This document shows, in pieces, positions 10,133-19,122 of a DNA stretch of 64,000 bases. Positions within the stretch are counted from its first letter, which is position 1, and each line of letters opens with the position of its first letter. The notes beneath the pieces were generated by a model that was not told the DNA's origin, searched no databases, and saw only the letters and a program-made list of their open reading frames with translations. This stretch comes from Polyangiaceae bacterium (GTDB lineage: Bacteria; Myxococcota; Polyangia; Polyangiales; Polyangiaceae), in assembly GCA_025936205.1 (NCBI GenBank), contig JAICTU010000002.1:1-64000 (forward strand), read 5' to 3'. A program made the translations under genes and the position numbers.

Positions 10133-10870
10133 ATGAGCGCCAGGGTGCACGAGCGGGTCCTCTCCGAGCAGGCGGCAGACTTTCTGGAATCGATGCCAGC
10201 GGCGTACCGGAACGCGTTTTCCGACGCCGACGTGGAGGAGCACGCGCAGATCGTGGCGCAGCGCGGCAGCGAGCTGGCGCGGGCGGTGGTCTGGCGCACG
10301 CTGCCGCAAGGCCTGGCCATCTTGTGTGTCGTGACCGAAGATCGTCCCGGGCTGGTGGCGCTGGTGAGCTCCGCCTTCGTGGCGCACGCGCTGGATGTGC
10401 GCTCGGCGCAGATCTATTGCCGCGCTCACCCGGCGGGGGTCGAGGCGGTCGACTTCTTCTGGCTGCGCAACGTCGGGGGCGGCGTGCCCGAGCCCAGCCG
10501 GCTCGAAGCCTGCACGCGCACCATCCGCGATTTGCTGCAGAGCACCAGTGCGGAGCCGCAGCTGGCGGCGCCCAGCGCCAGCGGCGACGGCAGCGCCAGC
10601 GTCACCTACACCCCAGATCCCTCCGGCGCGGACCACTGGCAGGTGTCGCTCGAGGCGCGCGACTTTCCGGGGCTGCTCCACACCGTGGCCAAGCTGTTGC
10701 ATCAACACGGGCTGGAAGTCTCGCGCTGCGAGATCCGTACCGAAGAGGGCGTGGCTCGCGATCGCTTCTTCGTGGCGTCGTTCACGGGGGCCCCCGCCGA
10801 GCCGCAGCTGCGCGCGTTTCAGGGCGCGCTGCTCGGCGTGATCGCCGCGGTCGGCCGAAGCGCGAGCTGA
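10133..10870 (+). CDS. Double ACT-domain protein (GlnD C-terminus-like)
   Basis: This 245-aa soluble protein has two ACT-type regulatory domains. The first is near residues 60-140 (AILCVVTEDRPGLVALVSSAFVAHALDVRSAQIY) and the second near residues 165-240 (QVSLEARDFPGLLHTVAKLLHQHGLEVSRCEIRT), quoted here as patterns. The DRPGL and DFPGLL turns and the following long helix match the tandem ACT module that senses glutamine in GlnD. There is no nucleotidyltransferase or HD domain, so it is a stand-alone sensor. The N-terminal 50 residues are helical and include ADVEEHAQIV, like the linker before the ACT pair in GlnD. It is monocistronic. The ligand is probably an amino acid, but this is inference. 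Confidence 0.7.
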   Translation: MSARVHERVLSEQAADFLESMPAAYRNAFSDADVEEHAQIVAQRGSELARAVVWRTLPQGLAILCVVTEDRPGLVALVSSAFVAHALDVRSAQIYCRAHPAGVEAVDFFWLRNVGGGVPEPSRLEACTRTIRDLLQSTSAEPQLAAPSASGDGSASVTYTPDPSGADHWQVSLEARDFPGLLHTVAKLLHQHGLEVSRCEIRTEEGVARDRFFVASFTGAPAEPQLRAFQGALLGVIAAVGRSAS

Positions 10871-10979
10871 GCGGTTCGAGCGGGGCTCGGCGCCGGGCGC
10901 CGCCCAGCGGCCCCAGAATATGCCCGCTGCGCGGCGTCCACCTCAGGGGTGAAGCAGCCACCTTTTTCGGTGGCGACTC

Positions 10980-11021
10980 TTGCCGTTCCTTGAGCTGCGA
11001 CATATATGAGTCGCAACTCAA
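10980..11021 (+). promoter_or_regulatory. Promoter with overlapping palindromic TetR operator
   Basis: TTGCCG (10980-10985) and ATATAT (11002-11007) are spaced 16 bp and read towards the TetR gene. The -10 sits inside a near-perfect inverted repeat: TTGAGCTGCGAC (10990-11001), 8-bp centre, GTCGCAACTCAA (11010-11021), matching at 11 of 12 arm positions. The repeat ends 3 bp before the TetR ATG. This is the classic layout for an autorepressing TetR regulator. Confidence 0.7.
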
Positions 11022-11024
11022 CAA

Positions 11025-11753
11025 ATGGTGTCCCGGGCTTCCCGCAGTGCCCCGTTGCAGGGCGATTCAGGTGCCGATGTCGGTGCTGCCGCGCAGGCGC
11101 GGCCTCGTGGCCGTCCGCCGGTGATCTCGCGCGAGCGCCTGCTCGAGATCGCGCGTGAGGTCTTCCTCGAGCACGGGATCCGCGCGACCACCGCCGAGGT
11201 GGCGACGCGTGCCGGCGTGGCAGAGGGCACGATCTTCCTGCGCTTCAAGTCCAAGGTGGACTTGTTCCGGGCCGCGATGCAGTTCGATCCCGACCAGGCG
11301 CTGGCCTTCGTGGAGTCGTTGCCGCAGCGCGCGGGCGCTCAGGACCTGCGCGCGACATTGCGCCAATTCGCGGAAGAGTTTCTGCGGCTGGGGCGTGTGG
11401 CAGTCCCCGTGATGATGATGACCTGGTCGAATCCGGACCAGACGGGATGCGTCGAACGCAGCCCGGAGCGCGGGCAGCGCTATCGGCGCGTGATCGCGGC
11501 CCTGCAGCGTTTCTTCGAGCTGGAGCTGGAGAGCGGGCGGCTGCGCGACGCGGATGCGGAGCTGCTGGCGCGCATGTTGATGGGCAGCCTGCACCATTTC
11601 GTGATGGGGGAAGTGGTGGCGGGCGGCCCGGTGGGGCAGCTGAGCGCCGAGCAATACGCCGCGCAGGTCGTCGACGTGCTGCTGCGCGCGGCGGGGTTCA
11701 ATGGATCGGGGCGGCGCTCTTCACGCCGCCGAGCTGGTGGCAGGGAGAGATGA
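11025..11753 (+). CDS. TetR-family regulator of the efflux operon
   Basis: This 242-aa repressor-type protein has a variable, Ala/Arg-rich N-terminal 28 residues. A TetR_N helix-turn-helix follows at about residues 33-80 (ISRERLLEIAREVFLEHG, then TTAEVATRAGVAEGTIFLRFKSK), and then an all-helical ligand domain. ATG 11025 lies 3 bp after the palindrome and has no Shine-Dalgarno, so the mRNA leader is nearly absent; a downstream in-frame TTG near 11055 is an alternative. Its stop overlaps the start of tolC (ATGA, 11750-11753). It is unusual for the regulator to be the first gene of the pump operon in the same direction; it would repress itself and the pump together and release on binding a pump substrate. 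Confidence 0.88.
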   Translation: MVSRASRSAPLQGDSGADVGAAAQARPRGRPPVISRERLLEIAREVFLEHGIRATTAEVATRAGVAEGTIFLRFKSKVDLFRAAMQFDPDQALAFVESLPQRAGAQDLRATLRQFAEEFLRLGRVAVPVMMMTWSNPDQTGCVERSPERGQRYRRVIAALQRFFELELESGRLRDADAELLARMLMGSLHHFVMGEVVAGGPVGQLSAEQYAAQVVDVLLRAAGFNGSGRRSSRRRAGGRER

Positions 11754-13078
11754 GCTCGATGGATCGACGCGGACGGTGGGGGATGATGAGCAGTGCGCTG
11801 GCAGTGCTGGCGCTGGCGGCGCCCGCGGGTGCCACGCAGCCGCTCGATTCTTTCCTGCGCCAGGCGGCGCAGCAGAGTTTCGACACGCGCGAGGCGCGCG
11901 CGACCGAGCAGCAGCGCACGTCGGAGGCGCAGGCCGCGCTGGGGCGCCTGCTCCCGGCCTTGTCCGCACGCGGCGTGTACACGCGCAACCAGAGCGAGGC
12001 CGCCATCACCGTGCCGGGCGATGTCCCGCGGAGCGTGACAATCACGCCCCTGAATCAGCTGGACGCCTTCGCGCAGCTGGACGTGCCGATCATCGATCTG
12101 GCCAATCATCACCGCTACCACGCGGCGGTCGCCTCTGCGGAGGGCGCGAGCGCACAGCGCGAGGCAGCGGTGATCGACGTGTCGCGCAGCGTCGCGCGCG
12201 CGTACTACCAGTTTGTCGGTGCTTCCGCCCTGGTGCGTTCGGCGGAGAGCAGCATCGGCGCGGCGCAGGCCAACCTGACGCTGGTGGACGAGCGCCGGGG
12301 CGCCGGCGCCGCCACGGATCTCGATCACGAGCGCGCCGCCGCGAGCCTTGCGCGCGCGCAGCAGGACTCCGCCGACGCGGTGCTCGGCGCGGCGCTGGCC
12401 GCGCGCTCGCTGGAGACACTGAGCGGGCTCTCGCCCTCGCCCGCGCAGGAGGAGTTCCCCGAGGACGACCTGCACCTCGAGGGTCCCCTGGAGGGCTGGA
12501 TGTCGCGCGCCAGCGACACGCCGCTCGTGCGCGCCGCGCGCCGCCAAGAGCACGCCGCCGATGAGAACCGCAAGGCCGCCGGGCAGAGCTTGCTGCCGAC
12601 CCTGGCGGGCTCGGCGCAGGAGCGCGTCACCAACGCCACTGGCTTCGCCGGTCGCTCCAATTCCTACACCCTGCAGCTCACGCTGTCCTGGCGCTTCGAC
12701 TACGGGCTGCTCGCCACGCGCGATGCGCAATCCGCCGCGCTCGACGCGCAGCTGGTGCGGGTGGAGCGCACGGAGCGCGCTGCCCAGGACGCCACCTACG
12801 AGGCGTACCGCCGCGTCGAGGCCGGCATCGCCAAGAGCCGCGCCGCTCGCGTGCAGGCGCAGGCCGCCGCGCGCGCCGCCGAGCTCTCCGAGGCGCGCTA
12901 CGAGGCGGGCGTTGCCACGCAGTTGGACGTGACGCAAGCGCAACGCGACGCGTTCCTGGCGTCCGCGGCGCGCATCCAGTCCGATTCTGACCTCGCGTAT
13001 GCGCGAGCGAGTCTACGCCTGGCCGTCGGTGCCAGCGTCACCAGCGGGGCGCCGTCGGCGCCGGAAAAGAACCCATGA
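11750..13078 (+). CDS. TolC-family outer membrane efflux protein
   Basis: This 442-aa outer-membrane channel of the OEP/TolC family provides the exit duct of the tripartite pump. From ATG 11750 a signal peptide ends near ALAAPAGA (about residue 26). Two long repeated alpha-helical regions follow, rich in Ala/Arg/Glu/Gln with coiled-coil periodicity (SAEGASAQREAAVIDVSRSV and ELSEARYEAGVATQLDVTQA, the latter the conserved second-repeat OEP motif). The start overlaps the TetR stop and follows GCAGGGAGAG. Its own stop overlaps the next start (ATGA, 13075-13078). The longer upstream frame is a shadow of tetR. Confidence 0.9.
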   Translation: MSSMDRRGRWGMMSSALAVLALAAPAGATQPLDSFLRQAAQQSFDTREARATEQQRTSEAQAALGRLLPALSARGVYTRNQSEAAITVPGDVPRSVTITPLNQLDAFAQLDVPIIDLANHHRYHAAVASAEGASAQREAAVIDVSRSVARAYYQFVGASALVRSAESSIGAAQANLTLVDERRGAGAATDLDHERAAASLARAQQDSADAVLGAALAARSLETLSGLSPSPAQEEFPEDDLHLEGPLEGWMSRASDTPLVRAARRQEHAADENRKAAGQSLLPTLAGSAQERVTNATGFAGRSNSYTLQLTLSWRFDYGLLATRDAQSAALDAQLVRVERTERAAQDATYEAYRRVEAGIAKSRAARVQAQAAARAAELSEARYEAGVATQLDVTQAQRDAFLASAARIQSDSDLAYARASLRLAVGASVTSGAPSAPEKNP

Positions 13079-14211
13079 CCAGCATCCATCGCAATCCGGC
13101 TTTCTCCCGACGTTCCCGAGCGGCCCTGTCCCGAGCGGCCGTGGCGCCCGCTCTGCTGCTGACTGCGCTCGGGCTGGGCTGCAAGAAGGAGAGCGAGGCG
13201 GCGGAACCGCCCCGCGAGGCGGCAGCGATCGCCGTGCAGAGTGAGCCGGTCACGCTGGCCGATGTGCCGCGCGTGTTGCGCCTCACTGGCACCCTGCGCG
13301 GTGACCGCGAGGTGGACCTGGCGGCAAACGCCAGCGGCCGCGTGCTGTCGACCGCGGTGGAACGCGGCGAGCGCGTCAGCGCGAACCAGGTGATCGCCAA
13401 GCTCGACACACGGGCCGCCGCGTTCTCCGAGACGGAAGCCAAGGCCCAGGCCGCGAGCGCGCGCGCTCAGCAGGAGCAGGCGCAGAGCGAGTGTGAGCGC
13501 TACGAGCGCCTGAAGCAGAAGGCGGCCATCACCGACCTCGAGTACCTGCAGAAGATGACCCAGTGCCGCACGCTGCCGCTGACGGCGGAGGCGGCCACCG
13601 CGCGAGCGGAGCTCGCCGCCCAGAACGTGGGCGACGGCGTGATCCGGGCGCCCTTCGCCGGCATCGTGGCAGAACGTTACCTCGAGGTGGGGCAATACGT
13701 GCGCCAGGATACGAGGGTCGTGAGCCTCGTCTCCGCTGACCCGATCCGGCTCCAGCTCTCCGTGCCCGAGGCGGAGGTGAAGAACGTGAACCAGGGTGGC
13801 GCCGTCAGCTTCGTCGTGGCCGCATACCCGGACCAGCGCTTCACCGGCACCGTGCGCTTCGTCTCCGGCGTGGTGCGCTCCACCACCCGCGACCTGATCG
13901 TGGAGGCGGTGGTGCCGAACAAGGATCGCCTGCTCATGCCGGGCATGTTCGCCGACGTGGAGCTGGTGGTCGGCCAGCAGCGGCTGCCCACCATTCCGCG
14001 CTCGGCGGTCTTCACCCGCGATGACGAGTCGCACGCCTTCATCGTCACGGCAGACCGTCTGGAGGAGCGCGTGCTCGCTCTGGGGCCCGATCTGGGCGGC
14101 CGGGTATCGGTGATCCGCGGCGCGAGCGATGGAGAGCGCGTCGCCCTGGGCAAGCTCGATGATCTGAAGAACGGCCAGCGCGTGGCCATGAACCAACCAG
14201 GGAAAGAATAA
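13075..14211 (+). CDS. RND efflux periplasmic adaptor (MFP/HlyD) lipoprotein
   Basis: This 378-aa membrane-fusion protein links the RND pump to TolC. It has a lipoprotein signal with Cys36 in LGLGC, then the beta-barrel/lipoyl halves (LTGTLRGDREVDLAANASGRV and later GDGVIRAPFAGIVAERYLEVGQYV) around an alpha-helical hairpin at about residues 120-185 with repeated QAEA/AQEQ-like heptads. The beta-barrel motif AYPDQRFTGTVRFVSG and a C-terminal membrane-proximal domain complete the family architecture. It overlaps tolC by 4 nt and lies 3 nt before the pump gene, so all four proteins are probably made from one message. Confidence 0.92.
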   Translation: MTSIHRNPAFSRRSRAALSRAAVAPALLLTALGLGCKKESEAAEPPREAAAIAVQSEPVTLADVPRVLRLTGTLRGDREVDLAANASGRVLSTAVERGERVSANQVIAKLDTRAAAFSETEAKAQAASARAQQEQAQSECERYERLKQKAAITDLEYLQKMTQCRTLPLTAEAATARAELAAQNVGDGVIRAPFAGIVAERYLEVGQYVRQDTRVVSLVSADPIRLQLSVPEAEVKNVNQGGAVSFVVAAYPDQRFTGTVRFVSGVVRSTTRDLIVEAVVPNKDRLLMPGMFADVELVVGQQRLPTIPRSAVFTRDDESHAFIVTADRLEERVLALGPDLGGRVSVIRGASDGERVALGKLDDLKNGQRVAMNQPGKE

Positions 14212-14214
14212 GCC

Positions 14215-17200
14215 ATGCAGTGGCTGGCTCAAATCTGTGTGCGCCGGCCGGTGTTTGCCGGCGTGCTGATGTTGGTCGTGGTCGTGCTCGGGGCGGTGGG
14301 CTACACGCGCCTCGGCCTCGACCAGTTCCCCAACGTCGATCTGCCCTTCGTACTCGTGACCACCACGCTGGAGGGTGCCGCCCCCGAAGAGGTGGAGACC
14401 GACATCAGTGACAAGATCGAAGGCGCGGTCAACACCATCGACGGCATCGATGAGCTGCGCTCGACCTCCAGCGAGGGCTTCTCACAGGTGGCGATCGCCT
14501 TCAAGCTGGACAAGCCGACCGACGTGGCGGCGCAGGACGTGCGCGACAAGGTCAGCAACGTGCTGCGCGACCTGCCCCGCGGCATCGACGCGCCGATCGT
14601 GAGCAAGGTCGATCCGCAGGCAGCCCCCGTATTGCTGGTCGCCTTGCGTTCCGATCTGCCGATCCGCGAGGTCACGGAGGTCGCCGACAAGCGCGTGCGC
14701 CGCCAGATCGAGAGTACCCCGGGCGTCGGCCAGGTGACGATCATCGGCGGCCGGGCGCGCCAGATCCATGTGCGCATGGATCCGATGAAGCTGCGCGCCT
14801 TCAACTTGACGGCGGTCGATGTGCAGCGCGCGCTGGCCTCGCAGAACCTGAGCACGCCGGGCGGCAGCGTCGACACAGGTCCGCAGGCGATCACCCTGCG
14901 CATTCAGGGCCGGGTGAGCGACGTGGACGCGATTTCGCGCATCGTGCTCGCCAGCGACCGCGACCACAATGTGCGCATTTCTGACGTGGCGCGCGTGGAG
15001 GACGGCCAGGAGGAGCTGAGCAGCCTGGCCAGCTACGACGGGGAGCAGACCGTCGTGCTCTCGATCCGCAAGCAGTCGGGTACCAACACCGTCGAGGTGG
15101 TGAACTCGGTGCTGAAGCGCCTGAACGATGTGCGGCGCACGCTGCCGCAGCGCATCCAGCTGGAGGTGGTGCGCGACAACTCGGCCTCGATCCGCACCGG
15201 CGTGGACGCCGTGAAGGAACACCTGGTGCTTGGCGCGTTTCTGGCGGCGGCGGTGGTGCTGCTGTTCCTGGGCAACGCGCGCAGCACGCTGATCGCGGCC
15301 ATCTCGATCCCGATCTCGATCATCGGCACCTTCGCGCTGATGTGGATGCAGAACTTCTCGCTCAACATGCTGACCTTGCTGGCGCTGGCGCTGGCGGTGG
15401 GCATCGTGATCGACGACGCGATCGTGGTGCTGGAGAACATCGTGCGCTTCATCGAAGAGAAGGGCATGAAGCCGTTCCCGGCCGCGGTGCTGGCCACGCG
15501 CGAGATCGGTCTGCCGGTGCTCGCGACCACGTTGTCGCTGATGGCGGTGTTCGTGCCGGTGGCGTTCGTGGGTGGCGTGCCCGGGCGCTTCCTCAAAAAC
15601 TTCGGCTACACCATGGCCTTCGCCGTGGGCGTGTCGTTGTTCGTCAGCTTCGTGCTCACCCCCACGCTGAGCGCGCGCCTGCTGGCCTCGCACAGCGCGG
15701 GGCACGGCAAGGGCCTGAGCCGGATCGTGGATGTGTTCTATCGCCCGATCGAGCGCGTCTACATGGCCCTGCTCGGCTGGTGCATGCGCCATCGCTGGCT
15801 GGTGGTGCTGGCCTGCGTGGGCTCGCTCGGCTCGTGTGGCCCGCTGATGAAGCACATCCCCACGGGCTTCGTGCCCCAGGATGACCAGGCGCAGTACGAG
15901 GTCAGCCTGCGCGCGCCGGAGGGCACCAGCGCCGCCGAGACGGCGTTGATCGCCGAGCGCGTGAGCCAGGAAGTGCGCAAGCTGCCCGGCGTGCAGCACA
16001 CCGTGGTCACGGTCGCCGGCGGTGACGCGAAGGTGCAGAACCTGGCCTCTATCTACGTGGCGCTGACGGACCCGCGCCAGCGCAAGATCTCCCAGTATCA
16101 GCTGATGGATATCACCCGCAAACAGGTGCTGGCCAAGCTGCCGCCGGAGTTGCGCGTGAGTGTGGCCGAGGTCGCGGCGATCAGCACGGGTGCGGCCACC
16201 TCGGCCGTGCAGTACGTGCTCGCCGGCCCCGATCTGCGCAAGCTGGAGGAATACGCGGCGGCGATGGGACCGGAGATCAAGAAGAACCCCGCCGTGGTCG
16301 ACTTCGACACCAACCTGATCGTCGGCAAGCCGGAGATCAAGGTCTCGATCGACCGCGATCGCGCGGCGGATCTCGGCGTCAGCGTGTCGGACGTGGCCGA
16401 TACGCTGCGCATGTTGGTCGCCGGCGTGAAGGCGTCCACCTACGCGGAGCGCGGCGAGGAGTACGACATCCGGCTGCGCGCCGACGCCGCCTACCGGCGT
16501 GACGCGAGCGGCATCGCCCTGATGACCGTCCCTTCGCGCAAGTACGGCACGGTGCCGCTGGCCTCCGTGGTGCGAACCAGCGAAGGCACCGGGCCTTCTC
16601 AGGTCAACCGCCTCGGCCGCCAGCGCCAGGTGACGTTCATGGCCAATGTCGCTCCGGGCTTCGGCGAGAGCGACGTGGTCAAGGTGATGAAAGACGCCTT
16701 CGCCAGCGTGCATGCACCGGCGGAGTACCGGCTGGTGCCGACGGGGCGCTCCAAGTCTTCCTCCGAGCTGGGCGCGGGCTTTGCGCTCGCCTTCGGTTTG
16801 TCGTTCGTGTTCATGTACCTGATCCTGGCGGCGCAGTTCGAGTCCTGGCTGTACCCGGTGATCATCCTGATCTCGCTGCCGCTGACCGTGCCATTTGCGC
16901 TGCTCTCGCTGGTGCTGTTCGGGCAGGGGCTCAATCTGATGTCCGCCCTGGGCTTGCTGGTGCTGTTCGGCGTGGTCAAGAAGAACTCGATCTTGCAGAT
17001 CGATCACACCAACCAGCTGCGCGCGCAGGGCTTGCCGCGGCTGGAGGCGATCCTCACCGCCAACCGCGAGCGTCTGCGGCCCATCCTGATGACGACGCTG
17101 GCGTTCGTGGCGGGCATGATCCCGCTGGCCCTGTCGCGTGGCATCGGTTCGGGCAGCAACCGCAATATCTCCGGCATCGTGATCGGCGGGCAGAGCTTCT

Positions 17201-17361
17201 CGCTCCTGCTGACGCTGGTGGCCGTGCCGGTGGTCTACTCGCTGTTCGACGACCTGCGGCAGCTGGTCGGTCGCAGGCGTGCTCCGCGCGATCGCGGGGA
17301 ACGAGAGCTGGCCCGCATTCTGAACGACGCGCCGAGCGGCAGCCTGGAGACCGCCGAGTGA
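14215..17361 (+). CDS. RND-family inner-membrane efflux pump (AcrB/MexB type)
   Basis: This 1048-aa proton-driven transporter is full length for the HAE1/AcrB class. It starts WLAQICVRRPVFAGVLMLV, with 12 transmembrane segments in the usual 1+5 plus 1+5 arrangement and two large periplasmic porter/docking loops. The relay aspartates are in VGIVIDDAIVVLENI (helix 4) and the matching lysine is in GVVKKNSILQIDHT (helix 10). The vicinal acidic pair and lysine indicate an active proton relay. The substrate is unknown. The stop lies 5 nt from the stop of the convergent DUF4388 gene, with no room for a dedicated terminator. Confidence 0.95.
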   Translation: MQWLAQICVRRPVFAGVLMLVVVVLGAVGYTRLGLDQFPNVDLPFVLVTTTLEGAAPEEVETDISDKIEGAVNTIDGIDELRSTSSEGFSQVAIAFKLDKPTDVAAQDVRDKVSNVLRDLPRGIDAPIVSKVDPQAAPVLLVALRSDLPIREVTEVADKRVRRQIESTPGVGQVTIIGGRARQIHVRMDPMKLRAFNLTAVDVQRALASQNLSTPGGSVDTGPQAITLRIQGRVSDVDAISRIVLASDRDHNVRISDVARVEDGQEELSSLASYDGEQTVVLSIRKQSGTNTVEVVNSVLKRLNDVRRTLPQRIQLEVVRDNSASIRTGVDAVKEHLVLGAFLAAAVVLLFLGNARSTLIAAISIPISIIGTFALMWMQNFSLNMLTLLALALAVGIVIDDAIVVLENIVRFIEEKGMKPFPAAVLATREIGLPVLATTLSLMAVFVPVAFVGGVPGRFLKNFGYTMAFAVGVSLFVSFVLTPTLSARLLASHSAGHGKGLSRIVDVFYRPIERVYMALLGWCMRHRWLVVLACVGSLGSCGPLMKHIPTGFVPQDDQAQYEVSLRAPEGTSAAETALIAERVSQEVRKLPGVQHTVVTVAGGDAKVQNLASIYVALTDPRQRKISQYQLMDITRKQVLAKLPPELRVSVAEVAAISTGAATSAVQYVLAGPDLRKLEEYAAAMGPEIKKNPAVVDFDTNLIVGKPEIKVSIDRDRAADLGVSVSDVADTLRMLVAGVKASTYAERGEEYDIRLRADAAYRRDASGIALMTVPSRKYGTVPLASVVRTSEGTGPSQVNRLGRQRQVTFMANVAPGFGESDVVKVMKDAFASVHAPAEYRLVPTGRSKSSSELGAGFALAFGLSFVFMYLILAAQFESWLYPVIILISLPLTVPFALLSLVLFGQGLNLMSALGLLVLFGVVKKNSILQIDHTNQLRAQGLPRLEAILTANRERLRPILMTTLAFVAGMIPLALSRGIGSGSNRNISGIVIGGQSFSLLLTLVAVPVVYSLFDDLRQLVGRRRAPRDRGERELARILNDAPSGSLETAE

Positions 17362-17366
17362 GCCGT

Positions 17367-18716
17367 TCAGTCGAGCACGCGGATGATGGGCTCGCTGGCG
17401 CTGAGCGGCGGGCCCTGGCGCGCGTTCGCTTCCCGTAGATTCCCCATCAGCGCATGGGGACGAGCGCGAGGGGCCGGTCGTGGCGCCTCGCGCCGTTGCG
17501 GGCGGAGCGGGACGGCGCGCTTGCGAGCCTTGCCGCCATCCACGGACGCAGGCGCTTCGGGATCCGACGGCGCCGCCGCAGCGGGGGCGCCCGGCGTCGC
17601 CGGCTCGCGCGCGGCGGCAGCGCCGTCGGGCTCGAGCTGCAGTTCCCGCGGCGGAGGCGTATCGACGAACAGGATGGTGACAGGCTGGAATCCGGGCGCC
17701 TCCACGCGCAGCTCATGTGGTCTGCCGTCGCGAGCCAGTTCCGCGTGAAGCTGGCCGATGCTGGCCTGATCTCGATCCAACCAGATCTCGGCTCCCGCAG
17801 GCTCGACGCGCAGATCGAGCTCGAAGACGGAGGGATCGCTGATCGGGGCCGCCACCGCCAAGCCGGGCAGCAACGGTGCGGGCGCGGCCACCTCGGGCGC
17901 GCGCCGGGTCTGCGAGCCCAGCAAGTAGCCGGCGGGCGTCAGCGCCAGCACCGCCGCGGCGACCCAGGCCCAGGACGGGAAGCCTGTGCTGGCGGCCGCG
18001 CGAGCGGGCGGGGTGGTGCTGGCGACCAGCGGGCGCAGCGTGCCCTCTACACGGCCGGCTGGCAGCAGCGGGGGCCGCGGATCGCGGGGCAGGGTGGGGC
18101 GCAGGCCCGCGTCGACCAGATGTCCGCTGTCCACCCAGCTCGCGAGCGCCGTCAACGTCTCGAAGTCACCGAGCTGGCTCGACTCGAGCACCTCTGCCAG
18201 GCTGCGCGGCTCGATGAACGAGTGCAGCAGACCGAGCTGCTGCGCGCTCAGACCGAGCGGATCTGCCTTGTGACCGTCCGGCAAGCGATAGGCCCGGTCG
18301 GGCTCGCCGAGCTTCTGCAGCAACGCGACCGACTCATCCTTGCGCCTCGCTGCTTCCAGCAGCAGTCGCTGCGTGCCGGCGAAGATGCTGCGCGGTCGCG
18401 CCGCTGGGCGCAGGTGTGCGCTCATGTAGCCCTGCTCGAAGCCCAGGATGCGATACACGGCAGCCTCGCCCTGCAGCCGCCCGCTCTCGGCGTCCACGAT
18501 CTCGCCGGCGCTGCACCACAGCCGGCTCTCGCCGCCGTCGTGCGTCACCACGACGGCGGCGCTCTTGGCGGCGAGCTGCAGGATCTGGATCAAGTCAGCG
18601 ACGGACAGCTCATGGAGCGCGCCCGCGAACTGCGCCGCGCGCGCGGCATCTGCTGGCGGCTCGGCCGCATCGCTGGCGGCGCCGTGGCTGACCAGCAGAG
18701 AGGCTTCAGGAGACAT
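17367..18716 (-). CDS. DUF4388 protein with transmembrane segment and PEGA-like tail
   Basis: This is a 449-aa membrane-anchored protein. Residues about 28-105 form a DUF4388 (PatA N-terminal-like) domain (FAGALHELSVADLIQILQLA through YRILGFEQGYMSAHL, quoted as patterns). A Pro-rich linker leads to one transmembrane helix at about 247-266 and then a beta-rich PEGA-like segment (VEPAGAEIWLDRDQ...ELRVEAPGFQPV). The tail is basic and ends in IIRVLD. It is the last gene of a three-gene minus-strand operon; its ATG overlaps the upstream Roadblock gene by 11 nt. DUF4388 proteins are abundant in myxobacteria and probably scaffold or switch signalling, but no biochemical role can be read here. Confidence 0.75.
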   Translation of the reverse strand: MSPEASLLVSHGAASDAAEPPADAARAAQFAGALHELSVADLIQILQLAAKSAAVVVTHDGGESRLWCSAGEIVDAESGRLQGEAAVYRILGFEQGYMSAHLRPAARPRSIFAGTQRLLLEAARRKDESVALLQKLGEPDRAYRLPDGHKADPLGLSAQQLGLLHSFIEPRSLAEVLESSQLGDFETLTALASWVDSGHLVDAGLRPTLPRDPRPPLLPAGRVEGTLRPLVASTTPPARAAASTGFPSWAWVAAAVLALTPAGYLLGSQTRRAPEVAAPAPLLPGLAVAAPISDPSVFELDLRVEPAGAEIWLDRDQASIGQLHAELARDGRPHELRVEAPGFQPVTILFVDTPPPRELQLEPDGAAAAREPATPGAPAAAAPSDPEAPASVDGGKARKRAVPLRPQRREAPRPAPRARPHALMGNLREANARQGPPLSASEPIIRVLD

Positions 18717-19122
18717 CCCTCGACCTCCGCGTGGACGGATACTGCGTCGTCACCTCGTCCTCGGCCTCTGCGGCGGCGCCGAACAGGACCGGCTGGATCT
18801 CGCGCACGACGAGCCGCGCGGCGATGCCCAGCGCGCGCTTCCTGACCGGCGCTTTTGCCAGCACGCCGAGCACCCCGCCGGCGAAGCGCCAGACCAAGAG
18901 CTGATAGCGGTCGAAGCGCAGGTCGCAGCGCCGCACATCGAGCTCGCACAGGTCCGCGCAGCGCATGATGCGAGCCACCCGCAGCGCCGTCCGGCGCAGC
19001 GCGGGCTCCGTGATCTCCGGCGGGCAGAGCTGCGCCAGGAGCTCACCGTGTGCGTCGGCGATGAAGGTGCCCACGACGCCCTCCACGTCGTGCAACAGCT
19101 GGAGCACGCCTTCTCTCGTCAT
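18706..19122 (-). CDS. Roadblock/LC7-like small regulatory protein
   Basis: This 138-aa protein starts at ATG 19122 (MTREGVLQLLHDVEGVVGTF) and has the alpha-beta pattern of a Roadblock/LC7 domain: helix, GTFIADAHGELLA strand-turn-strand, helix, then CDLRFDRYQLLVWRFAGGVLGVLA strands. The longer frame upstream is a shadow of the neighbouring gene. Roadblock proteins such as MglB act as GAPs or partners for small Ras-like GTPases, or dimerise in sensory complexes; no GTPase is encoded nearby. It overlaps its neighbours at both ends (4 nt upstream, 11 nt downstream), which argues for co-translation and a complex. Confidence 0.68.
   Translation of the reverse strand: MTREGVLQLLHDVEGVVGTFIADAHGELLAQLCPPEITEPALRRTALRVARIMRCADLCELDVRRCDLRFDRYQLLVWRFAGGVLGVLAKAPVRKRALGIAARLVVREIQPVLFGAAAEAEDEVTTQYPSTRRSRDVS

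Noticed and set aside
10957..10974. GCCACC/GGTGGC hairpin after the ACT gene as an intrinsic terminator
   Set aside because: The stem is 6 bp, the T-run is in the loop rather than after the stem, and it may be incidental to the tetR promoter region.
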